DNA of 64,000 bases, taken from assembly GCF_000143965.1 (NCBI RefSeq), contig NC_014365.1, positions 1,949,501-2,013,500 on the forward strand, given 5' to 3'. Shown in pieces: positions 52,707 through 60,861 of this stretch. Positions within the stretch are counted from its first letter, which is position 1; each line of letters begins with the position of its first letter. The DNA is from Desulfarculus baarsii DSM 2075 (GTDB taxonomy: Bacteria; Desulfobacterota; Desulfarculia; Desulfarculales; Desulfarculaceae). Under the pieces are notes generated by a model that was given only the letters and a program-made list of their open reading frames with translations, searched no databases and had not been told where the DNA came from. A program made the translations under genes and the position numbers.

Positions 52707-53118
52707 GCTCCGTCTCCCGTTTTCGACTGGCGTCCCAGGCCAGCCAGCCGCCAAGGCGAACCGCCCAATACATGACTTGGCGTTTCCACAGAGGCACGCC
52801 CAGGGCCGCCATCAGTTCGAGAAAGACGCGGTCGGCAGCAAGCCGCGAGACCTTGCCGGTGTGGTAGAGGTAGTCGTGAACGACGGCCGCCGGGGAATAT
52901 CTCCCCCAGGGCGGCACCACGCGCCAGAACAGGCGCGGCACCGAGGCGAAGTCGGTCTCGAACCCGGCGGGCACTTCGATGATGCGGCCAGCGCCGGTAC
53001 GGACACGGAACGGCTGAGTCAGCCTGGCGGTCATTCCATTGGGAAGTATCTCCACCCGAAGCGGCCCGGAGAGACCCAGCGCGGTGCCGGAAAACAGGGT
53101 CTTGGTTTCGGTGCTCAT
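52699..53118 (-). CDS. DUF1353 phage protein
   Basis: 139 aa. The DUF1353 hallmark is FETDFASVPRLFWRVVPPWGRYSPAAVVHDYLYH, with HDYLY near residue 85. This family is common in phage lysis and tail regions, often beside an M15 peptidase, as here (three bases of shared overlap at 53115-53118). The function is unknown. ATG 53118 with AGGTGG upstream. Soluble, no signal peptide. Confidence 0.85.
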   Translation of the reverse strand: MSTETKTLFSGTALGLSGPLRVEILPNGMTARLTQPFRVRTGAGRIIEVPAGFETDFASVPRLFWRVVPPWGRYSPAAVVHDYLYHTGKVSRLAADRVFLELMAALGVPLWKRQVMYWAVRLGGWLAWDASRKRETEHA

Positions 53119-53489
53119 GACCGCCACCTCGCCTTGCCCGACCGGCGCACGTCGAGATGAACCCAGGAGGCATAGACGCCGATGCCGCCCTCGCGGAAGA
53201 GCGGAATTTCCTCGGCGATGACCGCCAGTTGCTCGGGCGAAACACCTGCGGGACAGCTCACGTCGGCCGCCATGCCCAGCGTGTGGAAACTCTGCTCCGC
53301 GCCACCCACCGCCTTATTGTGCCGGTTGCAACGGAAGCCGCTGGTAATGGACAGCGGTTTGCCGATGCGGTCGCGCAACGCCTGCAGGGCGTCGACCAGG
53401 TCGGGATGGACCGCAGCCGAATGGCCGCAGCAGTTCTTGCCCTTGCAGGCGAATTCCGAACGGTTGAAATTCTTGCTGAGATCACCCAT
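53115..53489 (-). CDS. M15 peptidase (D-Ala-D-Ala/endolysin type)
   Basis: 124 aa. Zinc-peptidase core with SGFRCNRHNKAVGG, QSFHTLGMAADV (SxHxxGxAxD; His and Asp ligands) and WVHLDVR (second His). It cleaves the peptide stem of peptidoglycan; in phages such proteins are lysins or tail-tip hydrolases. N-terminal LSKNFNRSEFACKGKNCCG is a short Cys-containing lead typical of the M15A phage group. It overlaps the baseplate hub gene by 8 bases. Confidence 0.9.
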   Translation of the reverse strand: MGDLSKNFNRSEFACKGKNCCGHSAAVHPDLVDALQALRDRIGKPLSITSGFRCNRHNKAVGGAEQSFHTLGMAADVSCPAGVSPEQLAVIAEEIPLFREGGIGVYASWVHLDVRRSGKARWRS

Positions 53490-54765
53490 TGCCGCCTCCT
53501 TGTGTGACCGCGCCGGAATCCGCGTCGATGGTCACCATGGCTGGCGGCTCGTTTTGCGGCGTGGGCGGGGCCTCCTTGTCGTTGGGTTTGCCCTGGGACT
53601 CGGCGGACTTGTCGCCCGCTCCCTTGCCGAGGGCGTTCTTCTTGAGTTTGAGTTCGCAGAGATAGCCAGCGCCGCTGATGCTGTGGCGCACCGAGTGGCA
53701 GTAGTAGATGCCAGAAAACTTCCGGCCCACGCCCTTGATCTCGACGTTCTTCTTGGCGCGTAGCTGGGGAATGCCGATGGTGGCGGCGTCCGCCTCGACC
53801 TGGCGCAGCTCGGCCTCGCGGAATTTGCCTTCGGCGCTGTCCTGGGCGGGCTCCTGGCGCGGCTCTTCGTGAAAGCCTTCGGAACGGTCGAAGCTAGGCA
53901 CGATCTGCCCCGTCTCCTGTTCCTTGAAGCTGCCTTCGCCGGTGTTGCCGTCGACCAGATAGGTCTGCTTGCCCAGGGCCGTCCGCTCGGGCGTGGTGGC
54001 GTTGTTGGCCTTGTGCTCGACCACGTCCTTCTTGCGCGGGTCGACGCCGACCGTCTTGGTCTCGACACCCGCGCCCTTGGCTCCCTGGGATTGGGTGCTG
54101 GGGCGGAACGAGCGCAGCAGGCCCTTGGTGTCGGTGAAATATTCGAGGGTCAGTAGCGGCGTTTGGTCGAGCTCGCGGGGATGGAAATGGAGTTCGTCGT
54201 CCTGGATGTAGAAGACATAGCCGCTCACGCCGTCGCCATCGCGGTCGCGGGCCTTTTCCGCCAGCTCCTTGAGGAACTGGGCGTCCGAGATGTTGCTCTG
54301 GGTGACGCGGAGATGGGTCCCCTTGGTGGCCGTGACCACCGGGGTGAGGCTGTTGGCGGCGGCGACTTGTTCGGCGATTTCCGAATAGAGGATGCCGGGA
54401 GCGGGTTTCTGCCAGACCTTCTGGTTTTCTTTGCCCGCCAGTTTGAAGCCCTTGTCGTAGGCCTTGATGCGGATGGTCGGATCACCGTTTTCCGGGAAGT
54501 CGTAATCGATGTCCTTGATGACCGCCTTCTTGCGCGGAGAGAGGTTCCCCACGTAGCCGAAGCGGGCCACGATCTCGTTGCCTTCCTGGAACAGCGGATC
54601 GTCGACGAACTGCAGGTTGCGGTCGGTCACCGACAGTTCGAGGACATCCAGCTCCTCCTCGTTGTCGGTGAAGACGAACGAGGTGATCTCCTGGGTAATG
54701 TCCTTCGAGAGGTCTTGCCCCTCGATCTGAATCAGAAATGTCGGCTTGAAGGTATCCAGGTCCAT
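53482..54765 (-). CDS. baseplate hub protein (late control D/gp27-like)
   Basis: 427 aa. Resembles phage late control gene D/GPD proteins: beta-rich N-terminus (FKPTFLIQIEGQDLSKDITQEITSFVFTDNEEELDVLELSVTD), KAYDKGFKL, IAEQVAAANSLTPVVTAT, and VGVDPRKKDVVEHKANN. The C-terminal ~50 residues are low-complexity. It forms the trimeric hub between the tube and the spike. ATG 54765; the 43-bp repeat lies 26 bases upstream of it. Confidence 0.85.
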   Translation of the reverse strand: MDLDTFKPTFLIQIEGQDLSKDITQEITSFVFTDNEEELDVLELSVTDRNLQFVDDPLFQEGNEIVARFGYVGNLSPRKKAVIKDIDYDFPENGDPTIRIKAYDKGFKLAGKENQKVWQKPAPGILYSEIAEQVAAANSLTPVVTATKGTHLRVTQSNISDAQFLKELAEKARDRDGDGVSGYVFYIQDDELHFHPRELDQTPLLTLEYFTDTKGLLRSFRPSTQSQGAKGAGVETKTVGVDPRKKDVVEHKANNATTPERTALGKQTYLVDGNTGEGSFKEQETGQIVPSFDRSEGFHEEPRQEPAQDSAEGKFREAELRQVEADAATIGIPQLRAKKNVEIKGVGRKFSGIYYCHSVRHSISGAGYLCELKLKKNALGKGAGDKSAESQGKPNDKEAPPTPQNEPPAMVTIDADSGAVTQGGGNG

Positions 54766-54790
54766 GCGTATCTCCGGCGGTTCGCAGTTC

Positions 54791-54833
54791 CCTGCTTACT
54801 TACCGGAAGGCATGGCGAGGTGTCGGACGCTTC
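54791..54833 (-). repeat. 43-bp interspersed repeat, copy A
   Basis: Shares TTACTTACCGGAAG, TGGCGA and GTGTCGGA in the same spacing with the copy at 63232-63273. Both sit just upstream of minus-strand genes. Copy A overlaps the stop of the gene ending at 54832. Confidence 0.7.
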
Positions 54834-55122
54834 AGTCAAGCAGGCGCATCTGGACGTGTTCGCGGGAGGGAATGCGCAGTGCCAGGCCCGGATCGAGCGC
54901 CAACGGGAAAAAGAGATCGTTGTAGTCGCAGATGATCCACCAGAGCCGGGCGTCACCCAGATAGCGGTGCGCGAGCAGATCCAGACGGTCGCCCTCGACC
55001 ACGGTGTGCAGGCGGTCGTCGTGTCTGGGGGTGGTGTCGATGCGCTGGCGCATGCCGAGGGAGGTGCCGTCACTGTCCCGGTAGAGAACGCAGCGGGCGT
55101 ATCGGGAATCGCGGCCGATCAT
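54832..55122 (-). CDS. LysM-like tail protein (tail protein X type)
   Basis: 96 aa. The central RLHTVVEGDRLDLLAHRYLGDARLWWIICDYND is a LysM motif like that of tail protein X/gp53-type baseplate proteins (VxxGDRLDxLAxRYxGDxxxWxxIxxxN). It binds peptidoglycan or the hub. It overlaps the gene at 55119 by four bases (ATGA). Leading RDSRYARCVLYRDSDG segment carries a Cys. Confidence 0.85.
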   Translation of the reverse strand: MIGRDSRYARCVLYRDSDGTSLGMRQRIDTTPRHDDRLHTVVEGDRLDLLAHRYLGDARLWWIICDYNDLFFPLALDPGLALRIPSREHVQMRLLD

Positions 55123-55589
55123 GAACGTACCTCCGACCAGTTGATGGAACGGTCCACATATTCCTCGAGGACGATGTCCACCTCGGCCCGTTGCGGCAGC
55201 AGGTTGTCCCGGTCGAACAGGCCGAAGAACCGCGCCTTCACCTGCCGGACGATGCAGGTCACGCCGGGGTAGAGATCGCCGAAGATGAGCAGCACACGGT
55301 GCGGCGCGTTCTTGAGCATGGTTCCGGCGTGTTCCGGATATTGCAGCGAGCGGAGCCAGTCGACCTTCTGTTTGACCGGCCCCTTAAACAGCTCGACTTT
55401 GAAGGCGATCCGGCGCGGCTCCCCGGCGACGTACTGGTAGCGCGGGTGGCTCATGCCGGGGATTTTGATCGTCGCATAGTCGGTCGACTTCTCGTCGCTG
55501 ATGGAGTTGGGGTTGTACTGGAATTCGAGCCGCTCCCCCGTGTCGGCGTCCACCAGATATCCCTTGATGGGCTGTTGATCCCAGGCCAT
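55119..55589 (-). CDS. contractile injection system tube/baseplate protein (CIS-tube N-domain)
   Basis: 156 aa. Resembles the N-terminal CIS-tube domain that in other systems is fused to LysM: FQYNPNSISDEKSTDYATIKIPGMSHPRYQYVAGEPRRIAFKVEL. Here the LysM part is a separate gene overlapping by four bases. These proteins link the inner tube to the baseplate hub. ATG 55589. Confidence 0.8.
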   Translation of the reverse strand: MAWDQQPIKGYLVDADTGERLEFQYNPNSISDEKSTDYATIKIPGMSHPRYQYVAGEPRRIAFKVELFKGPVKQKVDWLRSLQYPEHAGTMLKNAPHRVLLIFGDLYPGVTCIVRQVKARFFGLFDRDNLLPQRAEVDIVLEEYVDRSINWSEVRS

Positions 55590-55592
55590 TGC

Positions 55593-55904
55593 TTACACCT
55601 CGGCGATCTCGATGATCGGCTTGCCCAGTTGTCCGGCCCGGTCGAGTTCCAGCCGCATGCCGCTGGAAATGCCGTTGCCGGTGAACGCCCACACCTCGTC
55701 GCAACATTCCATGTAGGCCAGGCCGCAGGCGATGCCAGTCTCCCGCTGCTCGGGAACGCTGTCATCGGTAAAGGTTGGATACAACAGGTGCGGCGCGAAC
55801 GGCGCGTGACCGTTTCTCATGACCCGTCGGCAAAGCGCCTCGGCGACCTTCACGTTTCGGGCTATGTCACCCGCGAACGGGCTGCATACAAAGATGCGTT
55901 TCAT
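55593..55904 (-). CDS. DUF4406/nucleoside deoxyribosyltransferase-like protein
   Basis: 103 aa from ATG 55904 (AGAGGACC before it). RIFVCSPFAGDIARNVKVAEALCRR and CDEVWAFTGNGISSGMRLELDRAGQLGKPI are the conserved parts of the nucleoside 2-deoxyribosyltransferase-like superfamily (DUF4406/DUF7768), which act on nucleosides or nucleotides. It has no structural role in a tail. It lies between the tape measure and the baseplate genes with 3-8-base gaps, so it is part of the transcript. A moron-type accessory gene is likely. Confidence 0.8.
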   Translation of the reverse strand: MKRIFVCSPFAGDIARNVKVAEALCRRVMRNGHAPFAPHLLYPTFTDDSVPEQRETGIACGLAYMECCDEVWAFTGNGISSGMRLELDRAGQLGKPIIEIAEV

Positions 55905-55912
55905 CGGTCCTC

Positions 55913-58900
55913 TCAAAGTGTTTCGTAGTTTCTGATCTTCCGCTCCCGAAGATCCTTGTAGACTGCCTCGGCCACCTTCCGGCCATCGATGTTGGTGGTC
56001 ACGCTCAGTTCCACCGGGCGGTCGGCCAGACCATCGAGGCGCGAGAGCAGCGATTCCAGCAGTTCGCGCAGCCCCTGACCGGCGTCCTCTCCGCGCAGGG
56101 GTGTCGCGGGAGCGGTTCGGGCCGAAGCGATCAAACGCTCGGAGGGCACCGTCTCGGCGAGTCCCGATTGCAGGGGCTTCGCTATCGGAGTCGGCGCGGC
56201 CGTCTTGGACCGTTCAATCCCGGCCGGAGCCAGAGAAGCACTTCCGATTTCCGGTGCCGGTTCCACCGCAAACGGCTGGATGTAGCTCTTACTTACCGGC
56301 TCGACGGCCGCCGCGACGGTCTGCACGGTGCCGTTCATCGGTTGTGGGGGTGGCGCGGCCGTGGCCATGACTGGCTGGAGCATCAGCATGGCGCTCAGGG
56401 CCTTGGGCACCAGGCGTTCGTCCAGACGCGGAACGAGACTGAGCACGCTTTCGATGATGCGTTGCCCAATCGATTCGGCGGGCTGCGCGGTCTTGAGCGG
56501 TTGTTTCTGCTCGGCCACCTGCGGGACCGGGGTCTGGACTCCCAGCATGGCGCGAGCGGAGGAGAGCAAACCGTTGGCAATCCCGGCGCTGCGATCCTTG
56601 ATCGCCTGAATGCCCGCGCTCGCGCCGCTGGAAAGCCTTTGCCAGATGGATTGCCCCTCGGTACCGGCACTGGCAAAGATTCGGCCCACAGCCCCGGGGA
56701 CGGCCGACAGCGTGGCAACGATCCGGTCGCGAACATTGACGGCTCCCGTGGCCAGCGCGTCCCAGGTATTGGCTTGGGGCGGTTTAATCGCCAGCTCGGG
56801 CGTGTCGCCAAACAGGGATTGTTTGAGACCTCCGAAAATGGTACCAGCCTTGGCCGCGACGGTTTGAGCGCCAGAGGTCAACCCATCCCAGAGTTTTTCA
56901 GCCATCCGGAAGGGAGCCGAGGCGGCGTCCATGAGGTTGCCGCCCGCCGTTTTGATCTGCTGCCACGCTCCCGCAGCGGCCGAAAGAATTCCGCGAGCGG
57001 CGAAGCCGAACACTTTCGCGGGCAGCGTCTGGGTAAGGCTCATGCCGTCGGCGAGGGTCTTGAGCAGCGCGGAACCGGAGGTGGTCAGGCTGGCAAGCGG
57101 TCCTTCGCGGGCGTCGGAGAACGGCAGCAGATTGCGCAGCTTGCCCAGGGCGTTCTTGAGCATGGTGAAGGGATAGGTCACCGCCGACCAAATCCCTTCA
57201 CCCAGGGTGATCAGTAGCTTCTTGCCTGCCTCGAAAAAGGTGGTGTCCCCGGCGAAGAAGGAGCGCACGGTGGCAAACAGATCTCGCAGGGTGCTGATGA
57301 TCGGCAGATTCAGAATCGCCTGGCCGATCTGCCCGGCGGCGTCGGCCACCAGGCGTCCGATGGAGGTGAAGATCCCGGAAATGAAATTCCAGACGCCGAC
57401 CACAACATCCCGCGCCCAGCGGAACGGGGTGGCAAGAAAATCGTAGACCGCGCCGCCAATGGCCTTGAGACCGGCCAGCAGGGAGATGTCGCCGGTCAGC
57501 ACCTGCCAGACCGCATAGACGATCTTCCCGGCGGCCACGAAGGCCTCGCCGATCATGCGCACGGGCAACAGGAACTTGTAGATGAACTTGGCCGCTCCGA
57601 CCAGGGACCCGACGATGATCTTGCCGACCCAGACCACGCTGCGCACCACCACCGCCAGGGCTCGGACGATGAGCGACAGGTTCCAGGCCACGATCTTCAG
57701 CGCGAATGCCAGCCCCTGCAGAAGCACACCGGCGACGGTGCCGATAACAGTGCCGAAGGTGCGCCAGGACGACCCATCGGTGGCGCTGGCGGCCACGCCG
57801 AAGATCTCCACCACCGAAAAGACCGCGCTGGCCAGCGCCGCATAGGCACTCATCAGGGTGCGGACGGTCGGTTCGAGGATGGCGCGGATGCGGCCAAAGG
57901 CATGGGAGAACGCGCCCCACAATCCGGCCATGGCCTGACGAACCCGGTAATAGGCCTTGAAGACGGTGACCACGAAGCCCAACAGCCCGGCGGACTCGAG
58001 CTTCTGGGCCAGTTCGGCCGACATCTGCCCGACGCCGCCGCTGAGAGAGCCCACCAGCTCTCTGATCCCCTGGAAGACCAGCGAGACCTTGTTCCAGGCC
58101 CCGGTGATGATCTCCTGAATGCCGCCGAAGTTGGTTTCCCAGGCGCGTTTGAGCAGATACACCGACAAGATCACGCCCGCGATGATCGCGGTGACGGGCA
58201 AGAAATAGGTCGCAACCGCCGAACCCACCCCGGCGAGCGCGGCGCTGATAGCCACGAACCCGGCCTTGATGGCTGGAAGCATGAGTCCCACCATGCCCAC
58301 TGCGGCGGTGACGGCTCCAGCCACGACCAGAATGGTGCCGAGGGCCATGGAGAGTCCCAGGACCACCCGGGTCACGCCCGGCATCGACTTGGCCATGCGT
58401 TGCAGGAACAGAATGAAACGGGAGACACCGTTGATCATCGGGGTGACCACCGGTAGCAGAGTGCGACCCAGGATTTCGCTGAGGTTGGCCACCTGCTGGC
58501 GCAGGAGCAGAAACCGGGCTCCGATGTCCTGGTTCATGGCGTCGGCCATCTGTTCGGTGACCGCCGTGCCGGTCTTCATGGCTCGGCCCACCGACTGGAT
58601 ATTGCCTTCGAGGCTCTCCATGCCCGCCGACATCTGCAGCAGGAACTTGACCGCCTCGTCGGAACCGAAGGCCTTCTTCAGCTTCACCTGGGCGGCGGCG
58701 TTGGAGAGATCGGGGAACTGGCGCTTGATCTCCTGCAGGATGGGAACCACGCCCTTGAGACGGCCACTGGTGTCGGTGAAGGACAGGCCAAGCTCGTCAC
58801 CGGCCTCGGCCGCCTTCATGATGAACGCCTTGTACAGCGTGCCCGCCTCGGAGCCGGGCATGGTGGTCTGGAGCTGGCCGAGCACGGCGAGCTGCTCGTT

Positions 58901-59548
58901 CAGGGGAATGTTGCTCGCGGCCGCCACCGCGCCGATGTTCTTGATGGCGTCGGCCATCTGGGTGCCGTTGGTCTTGAACGAGGCCACGGTCTGCGCCATG
59001 GCTCCGGAAAAGGCGGTCGCCCATTCCATGTCGTTCATGTCGGCCATGATGGGCTTGAAGATCCCGTAGGCCGTGGTGAAGGTGCCAACCATCTCCTGGG
59101 TGGTGGCCTTGGTCGCCTTGGCCGTCATGGCGGCCATGGAGGTGAAGACGCCCACCGCCTCGTCGCTGAGGTTGGACAGGGCCGATTTCACGTCGTAGGT
59201 GGCGGTGATGAAAGCGGCCTTGTCGGCACCGGACCACTGGTTGGTGAAGGATTCTGCGGCGTCCTCGATGGCCCGGAGGTCCTGCACGCCAAGGGACGCC
59301 AGCTCGCCCAGGGCTTTCTGGGTCGCGGCGGTGGAGGCGACCAGGGCGGCGGGCACCGCCATCAGGGCCAGTCCCGCCCCCAGCATCATGGTCCCTTGCT
59401 GGATGCGGTCTAGGTTGCGGGTCATCCGCTCGCTGGCATCCGCCACGGTGGAATCGAGGTCCATCATGGAACCACGGATGCGCTGCGCGTTCTGCGAGAA
59501 CGCATCCTTCATCGATACCACTATGCCCAGTCCGAGATCGCCGTTCAT
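55913..59548 (-). CDS. tail tape measure protein
   Basis: 1211 aa. The N-terminal TP901-type tape-measure core (FTNQWSGADKAAFITATYDVKSALSNL..., IPLNEQLAVLGQLQTTMPGSEAGTLYKAFI) is followed by several hydrophobic helices (VVLGLSMALGTILVVAGAVTAAVGMVGLML; VATYFLPVTAIIAGVILSVYLL) and a long helical part. The length sets tail length; by the usual ~1.5 Å per residue the tail would be near 180 nm (inference). ATG 59548 abuts the stop of the small gene before it. The last 12 bases of copy A of the interspersed repeat core (CCGGTAAGTAAG) recur at 56288-56299 inside this gene. Confidence 0.9.
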   Translation of the reverse strand: MNGDLGLGIVVSMKDAFSQNAQRIRGSMMDLDSTVADASERMTRNLDRIQQGTMMLGAGLALMAVPAALVASTAATQKALGELASLGVQDLRAIEDAAESFTNQWSGADKAAFITATYDVKSALSNLSDEAVGVFTSMAAMTAKATKATTQEMVGTFTTAYGIFKPIMADMNDMEWATAFSGAMAQTVASFKTNGTQMADAIKNIGAVAAASNIPLNEQLAVLGQLQTTMPGSEAGTLYKAFIMKAAEAGDELGLSFTDTSGRLKGVVPILQEIKRQFPDLSNAAAQVKLKKAFGSDEAVKFLLQMSAGMESLEGNIQSVGRAMKTGTAVTEQMADAMNQDIGARFLLLRQQVANLSEILGRTLLPVVTPMINGVSRFILFLQRMAKSMPGVTRVVLGLSMALGTILVVAGAVTAAVGMVGLMLPAIKAGFVAISAALAGVGSAVATYFLPVTAIIAGVILSVYLLKRAWETNFGGIQEIITGAWNKVSLVFQGIRELVGSLSGGVGQMSAELAQKLESAGLLGFVVTVFKAYYRVRQAMAGLWGAFSHAFGRIRAILEPTVRTLMSAYAALASAVFSVVEIFGVAASATDGSSWRTFGTVIGTVAGVLLQGLAFALKIVAWNLSLIVRALAVVVRSVVWVGKIIVGSLVGAAKFIYKFLLPVRMIGEAFVAAGKIVYAVWQVLTGDISLLAGLKAIGGAVYDFLATPFRWARDVVVGVWNFISGIFTSIGRLVADAAGQIGQAILNLPIISTLRDLFATVRSFFAGDTTFFEAGKKLLITLGEGIWSAVTYPFTMLKNALGKLRNLLPFSDAREGPLASLTTSGSALLKTLADGMSLTQTLPAKVFGFAARGILSAAAGAWQQIKTAGGNLMDAASAPFRMAEKLWDGLTSGAQTVAAKAGTIFGGLKQSLFGDTPELAIKPPQANTWDALATGAVNVRDRIVATLSAVPGAVGRIFASAGTEGQSIWQRLSSGASAGIQAIKDRSAGIANGLLSSARAMLGVQTPVPQVAEQKQPLKTAQPAESIGQRIIESVLSLVPRLDERLVPKALSAMLMLQPVMATAAPPPQPMNGTVQTVAAAVEPVSKSYIQPFAVEPAPEIGSASLAPAGIERSKTAAPTPIAKPLQSGLAETVPSERLIASARTAPATPLRGEDAGQGLRELLESLLSRLDGLADRPVELSVTTNIDGRKVAEAVYKDLRERKIRNYETL

Positions 59549-59770
59549 CTATCGCCGTTCCGTTTGCTCACGTTCAAAATCAAGCTGCCGCTCGAGGGCC
59601 TCGACGAACTGACGCCGGACCCTGAGCGGCAGCGAGCGGGTTTCCGACCAGCCCCAGTGCAGTCCGCCGTAAGCGAGAAAGAATGCGTCGCTTACAAGCG
59701 AACTCCGGGGAACAAAAAAGCCGGTTCTGCCTCCAGACGGGTGCGGATCTTGGTGCCGCAGCCATCGCAT
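59549..59770 (-). CDS. frame -1 extension of the tail assembly chaperone
   Basis: The frame has stop 59549 and protein-like sequence only in its second half (SDAFFLAYGGLHWGWSETRSLPLRVRRQFVEALERQ). In that half there is no usable start codon; the only ATG (59770) lies deep inside the overlapping chaperone gene. A slippery TTTTTTG at 59713-59719 in the chaperone frame would, by -1 slippage, join the two, adding 54 residues. This matches the G/GT type organisation before tape measure genes of long-tailed phages. Probably never translated on its own. Confidence 0.65.
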   Translation of the reverse strand: MRWLRHQDPHPSGGRTGFFVPRSSLVSDAFFLAYGGLHWGWSETRSLPLRVRRQFVEALERQLDFEREQTERR

Positions 59771-60369
59771 TCGGTTTCGACCGAGGTGTCGATTCCCGCG
59801 TCGACCCGCGACATCTCCTGTCGCAGCGCGTTGCGGTCACGCATCGACATTTCCGCCAGGCTCTTCTTGGAGGGAGCCTTGCCGTCGATGTCGAGGATAC
59901 GGATGAGCATGGCCGAGCTGATGTTGGGCTCGCGCAGGCTGGCCAAACGCTTTTCCTTGTGGCCGTCGAGATATCCGAAGCGCACGGTTTTTTTCGAGCC
60001 GGGCAGCATGAAAGCGAACTCGCGCTCCTCGCCGTAGGGGGTAACCTTGAGATCCTCGAGATTGACGGTCACGAAGTTGGTCATGCGGCAGGCGCTGTTC
60101 GGGCAGCTCAGCTCCAGTTCAACCTCGTCACCGAGGGAAATCTGGCGCAGGCGGACCAGGGCGAACAACCGGTCACCCGAGAGCAGGTTCATCACCTCGG
60201 AAAGATCGGGGTCGGTCTTCTCGCCCAGCCGGACGAAACAGTTGCGGAGCACCTGGTTGATCGCCTCTCCGGAACGGATCAGGCGCTGGTTGGTAAGCAG
60301 TTCTTCCTCGGCCCCGGTCATTTCCCGAAGCTCGAGTTCAGTGCCGCTTGGCAGTTCAAAGCTGTACAT
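59692..60369 (-). CDS. tail assembly chaperone-like protein (zinc-ribbon, T4 gp26-like)
   Basis: 225 aa. ELRE...EEELLTNQRLIRSGEAINQVLRNCFVRLGEKTDPD is the helical chaperone-like N-part; then CPNSAC and CDGC give four cysteines of a zinc site, and LPGSKKTVRFGYLDGHKEKRLASL lies between. The family appears in Mu-like and CIS tail clusters (T4 gp26-like baseplate/chaperone). It starts at ATG 60369 (GGAGG upstream), directly after the tube gene and before the tape measure, the usual chaperone position. Its last codons contain the slippery site. Confidence 0.75.
   Translation of the reverse strand: MYSFELPSGTELELREMTGAEEELLTNQRLIRSGEAINQVLRNCFVRLGEKTDPDLSEVMNLLSGDRLFALVRLRQISLGDEVELELSCPNSACRMTNFVTVNLEDLKVTPYGEEREFAFMLPGSKKTVRFGYLDGHKEKRLASLREPNISSAMLIRILDIDGKAPSKKSLAEMSMRDRNALRQEMSRVDAGIDTSVETECDGCGTKIRTRLEAEPAFLFPGVRL
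59713..59719 (-). other. candidate -1 programmed frameshift site (TTTTTTG)
   Basis: On the minus strand the bases T TTT TTG stand in the chaperone frame (GCT TTT TTG), fitting X-XXY-YYZ. A -1 slip gives TTT TTT GTT and enters the extension frame, which then runs to the stop at 59549. Confidence 0.6.
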
Positions 60370-60384
60370 GGTCGATCCTCCGGT

Positions 60385-60846
60385 TTAGGTCCAGTATTGG
60401 AAGCAGATGGTGAGCTTCTCGATGGTGTTCTCGGTGTTGCCGCCCTCAAGCTCGTCATATTCGAGCGCCTTCACCCAGGCCCCGTGCAGGGTCCAGCGGC
60501 GGGTCTCGTTGCCGGTGCGGTCGTAGCGGACAACGTCGATGTCGCGCATGTAGTCGGCGGGAAGGCCGCCGGTGACGGCGTTCACGTCCACCTGTTTCTT
60601 GATCCATTCGCGGGCCGCCTCGTCGGAGCCGTCCTGCAGTGCGCCTTTCTCGAGGGTGATGTCCTCGAACTTGACCCGTCCCGCCACCTTTTGGTCGAAC
60701 ATCGAACCGGCCGGGGCGAAGGCCACTTCCTCGAATTCGGTTTTGGGCTCCTGTCCCTTGTGGAACAGGGCCACGTCGAAGCCGTTTACCTCGATGGCGA
60801 ACTGCCAGTTCTGATAAAGGCTTTTGGGCATATTTCCGCTTCTCAT
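60385..60846 (-). CDS. contractile tail tube protein (gp19 family)
   Basis: 153 aa. Beta-rich single domain of the T4 gp19/tube type: NWQFAIEVNGFDVALFHKGQEPKTEFEEVAFAPAGSMFDQKVAGRVKFEDITLEKGALQDGSDEA, ending NTIEKLTICFQY. It lies just downstream of the sheath in the standard order. ATG 60846 with GGGAG upstream; a second ATG is at 60831. Forms the inner tube of the tail. Confidence 0.9.
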   Translation of the reverse strand: MRSGNMPKSLYQNWQFAIEVNGFDVALFHKGQEPKTEFEEVAFAPAGSMFDQKVAGRVKFEDITLEKGALQDGSDEAAREWIKKQVDVNAVTGGLPADYMRDIDVVRYDRTGNETRRWTLHGAWVKALEYDELEGGNTENTIEKLTICFQYWT

Positions 60847-60861
60847 AGCCGTGTTCTCCCG

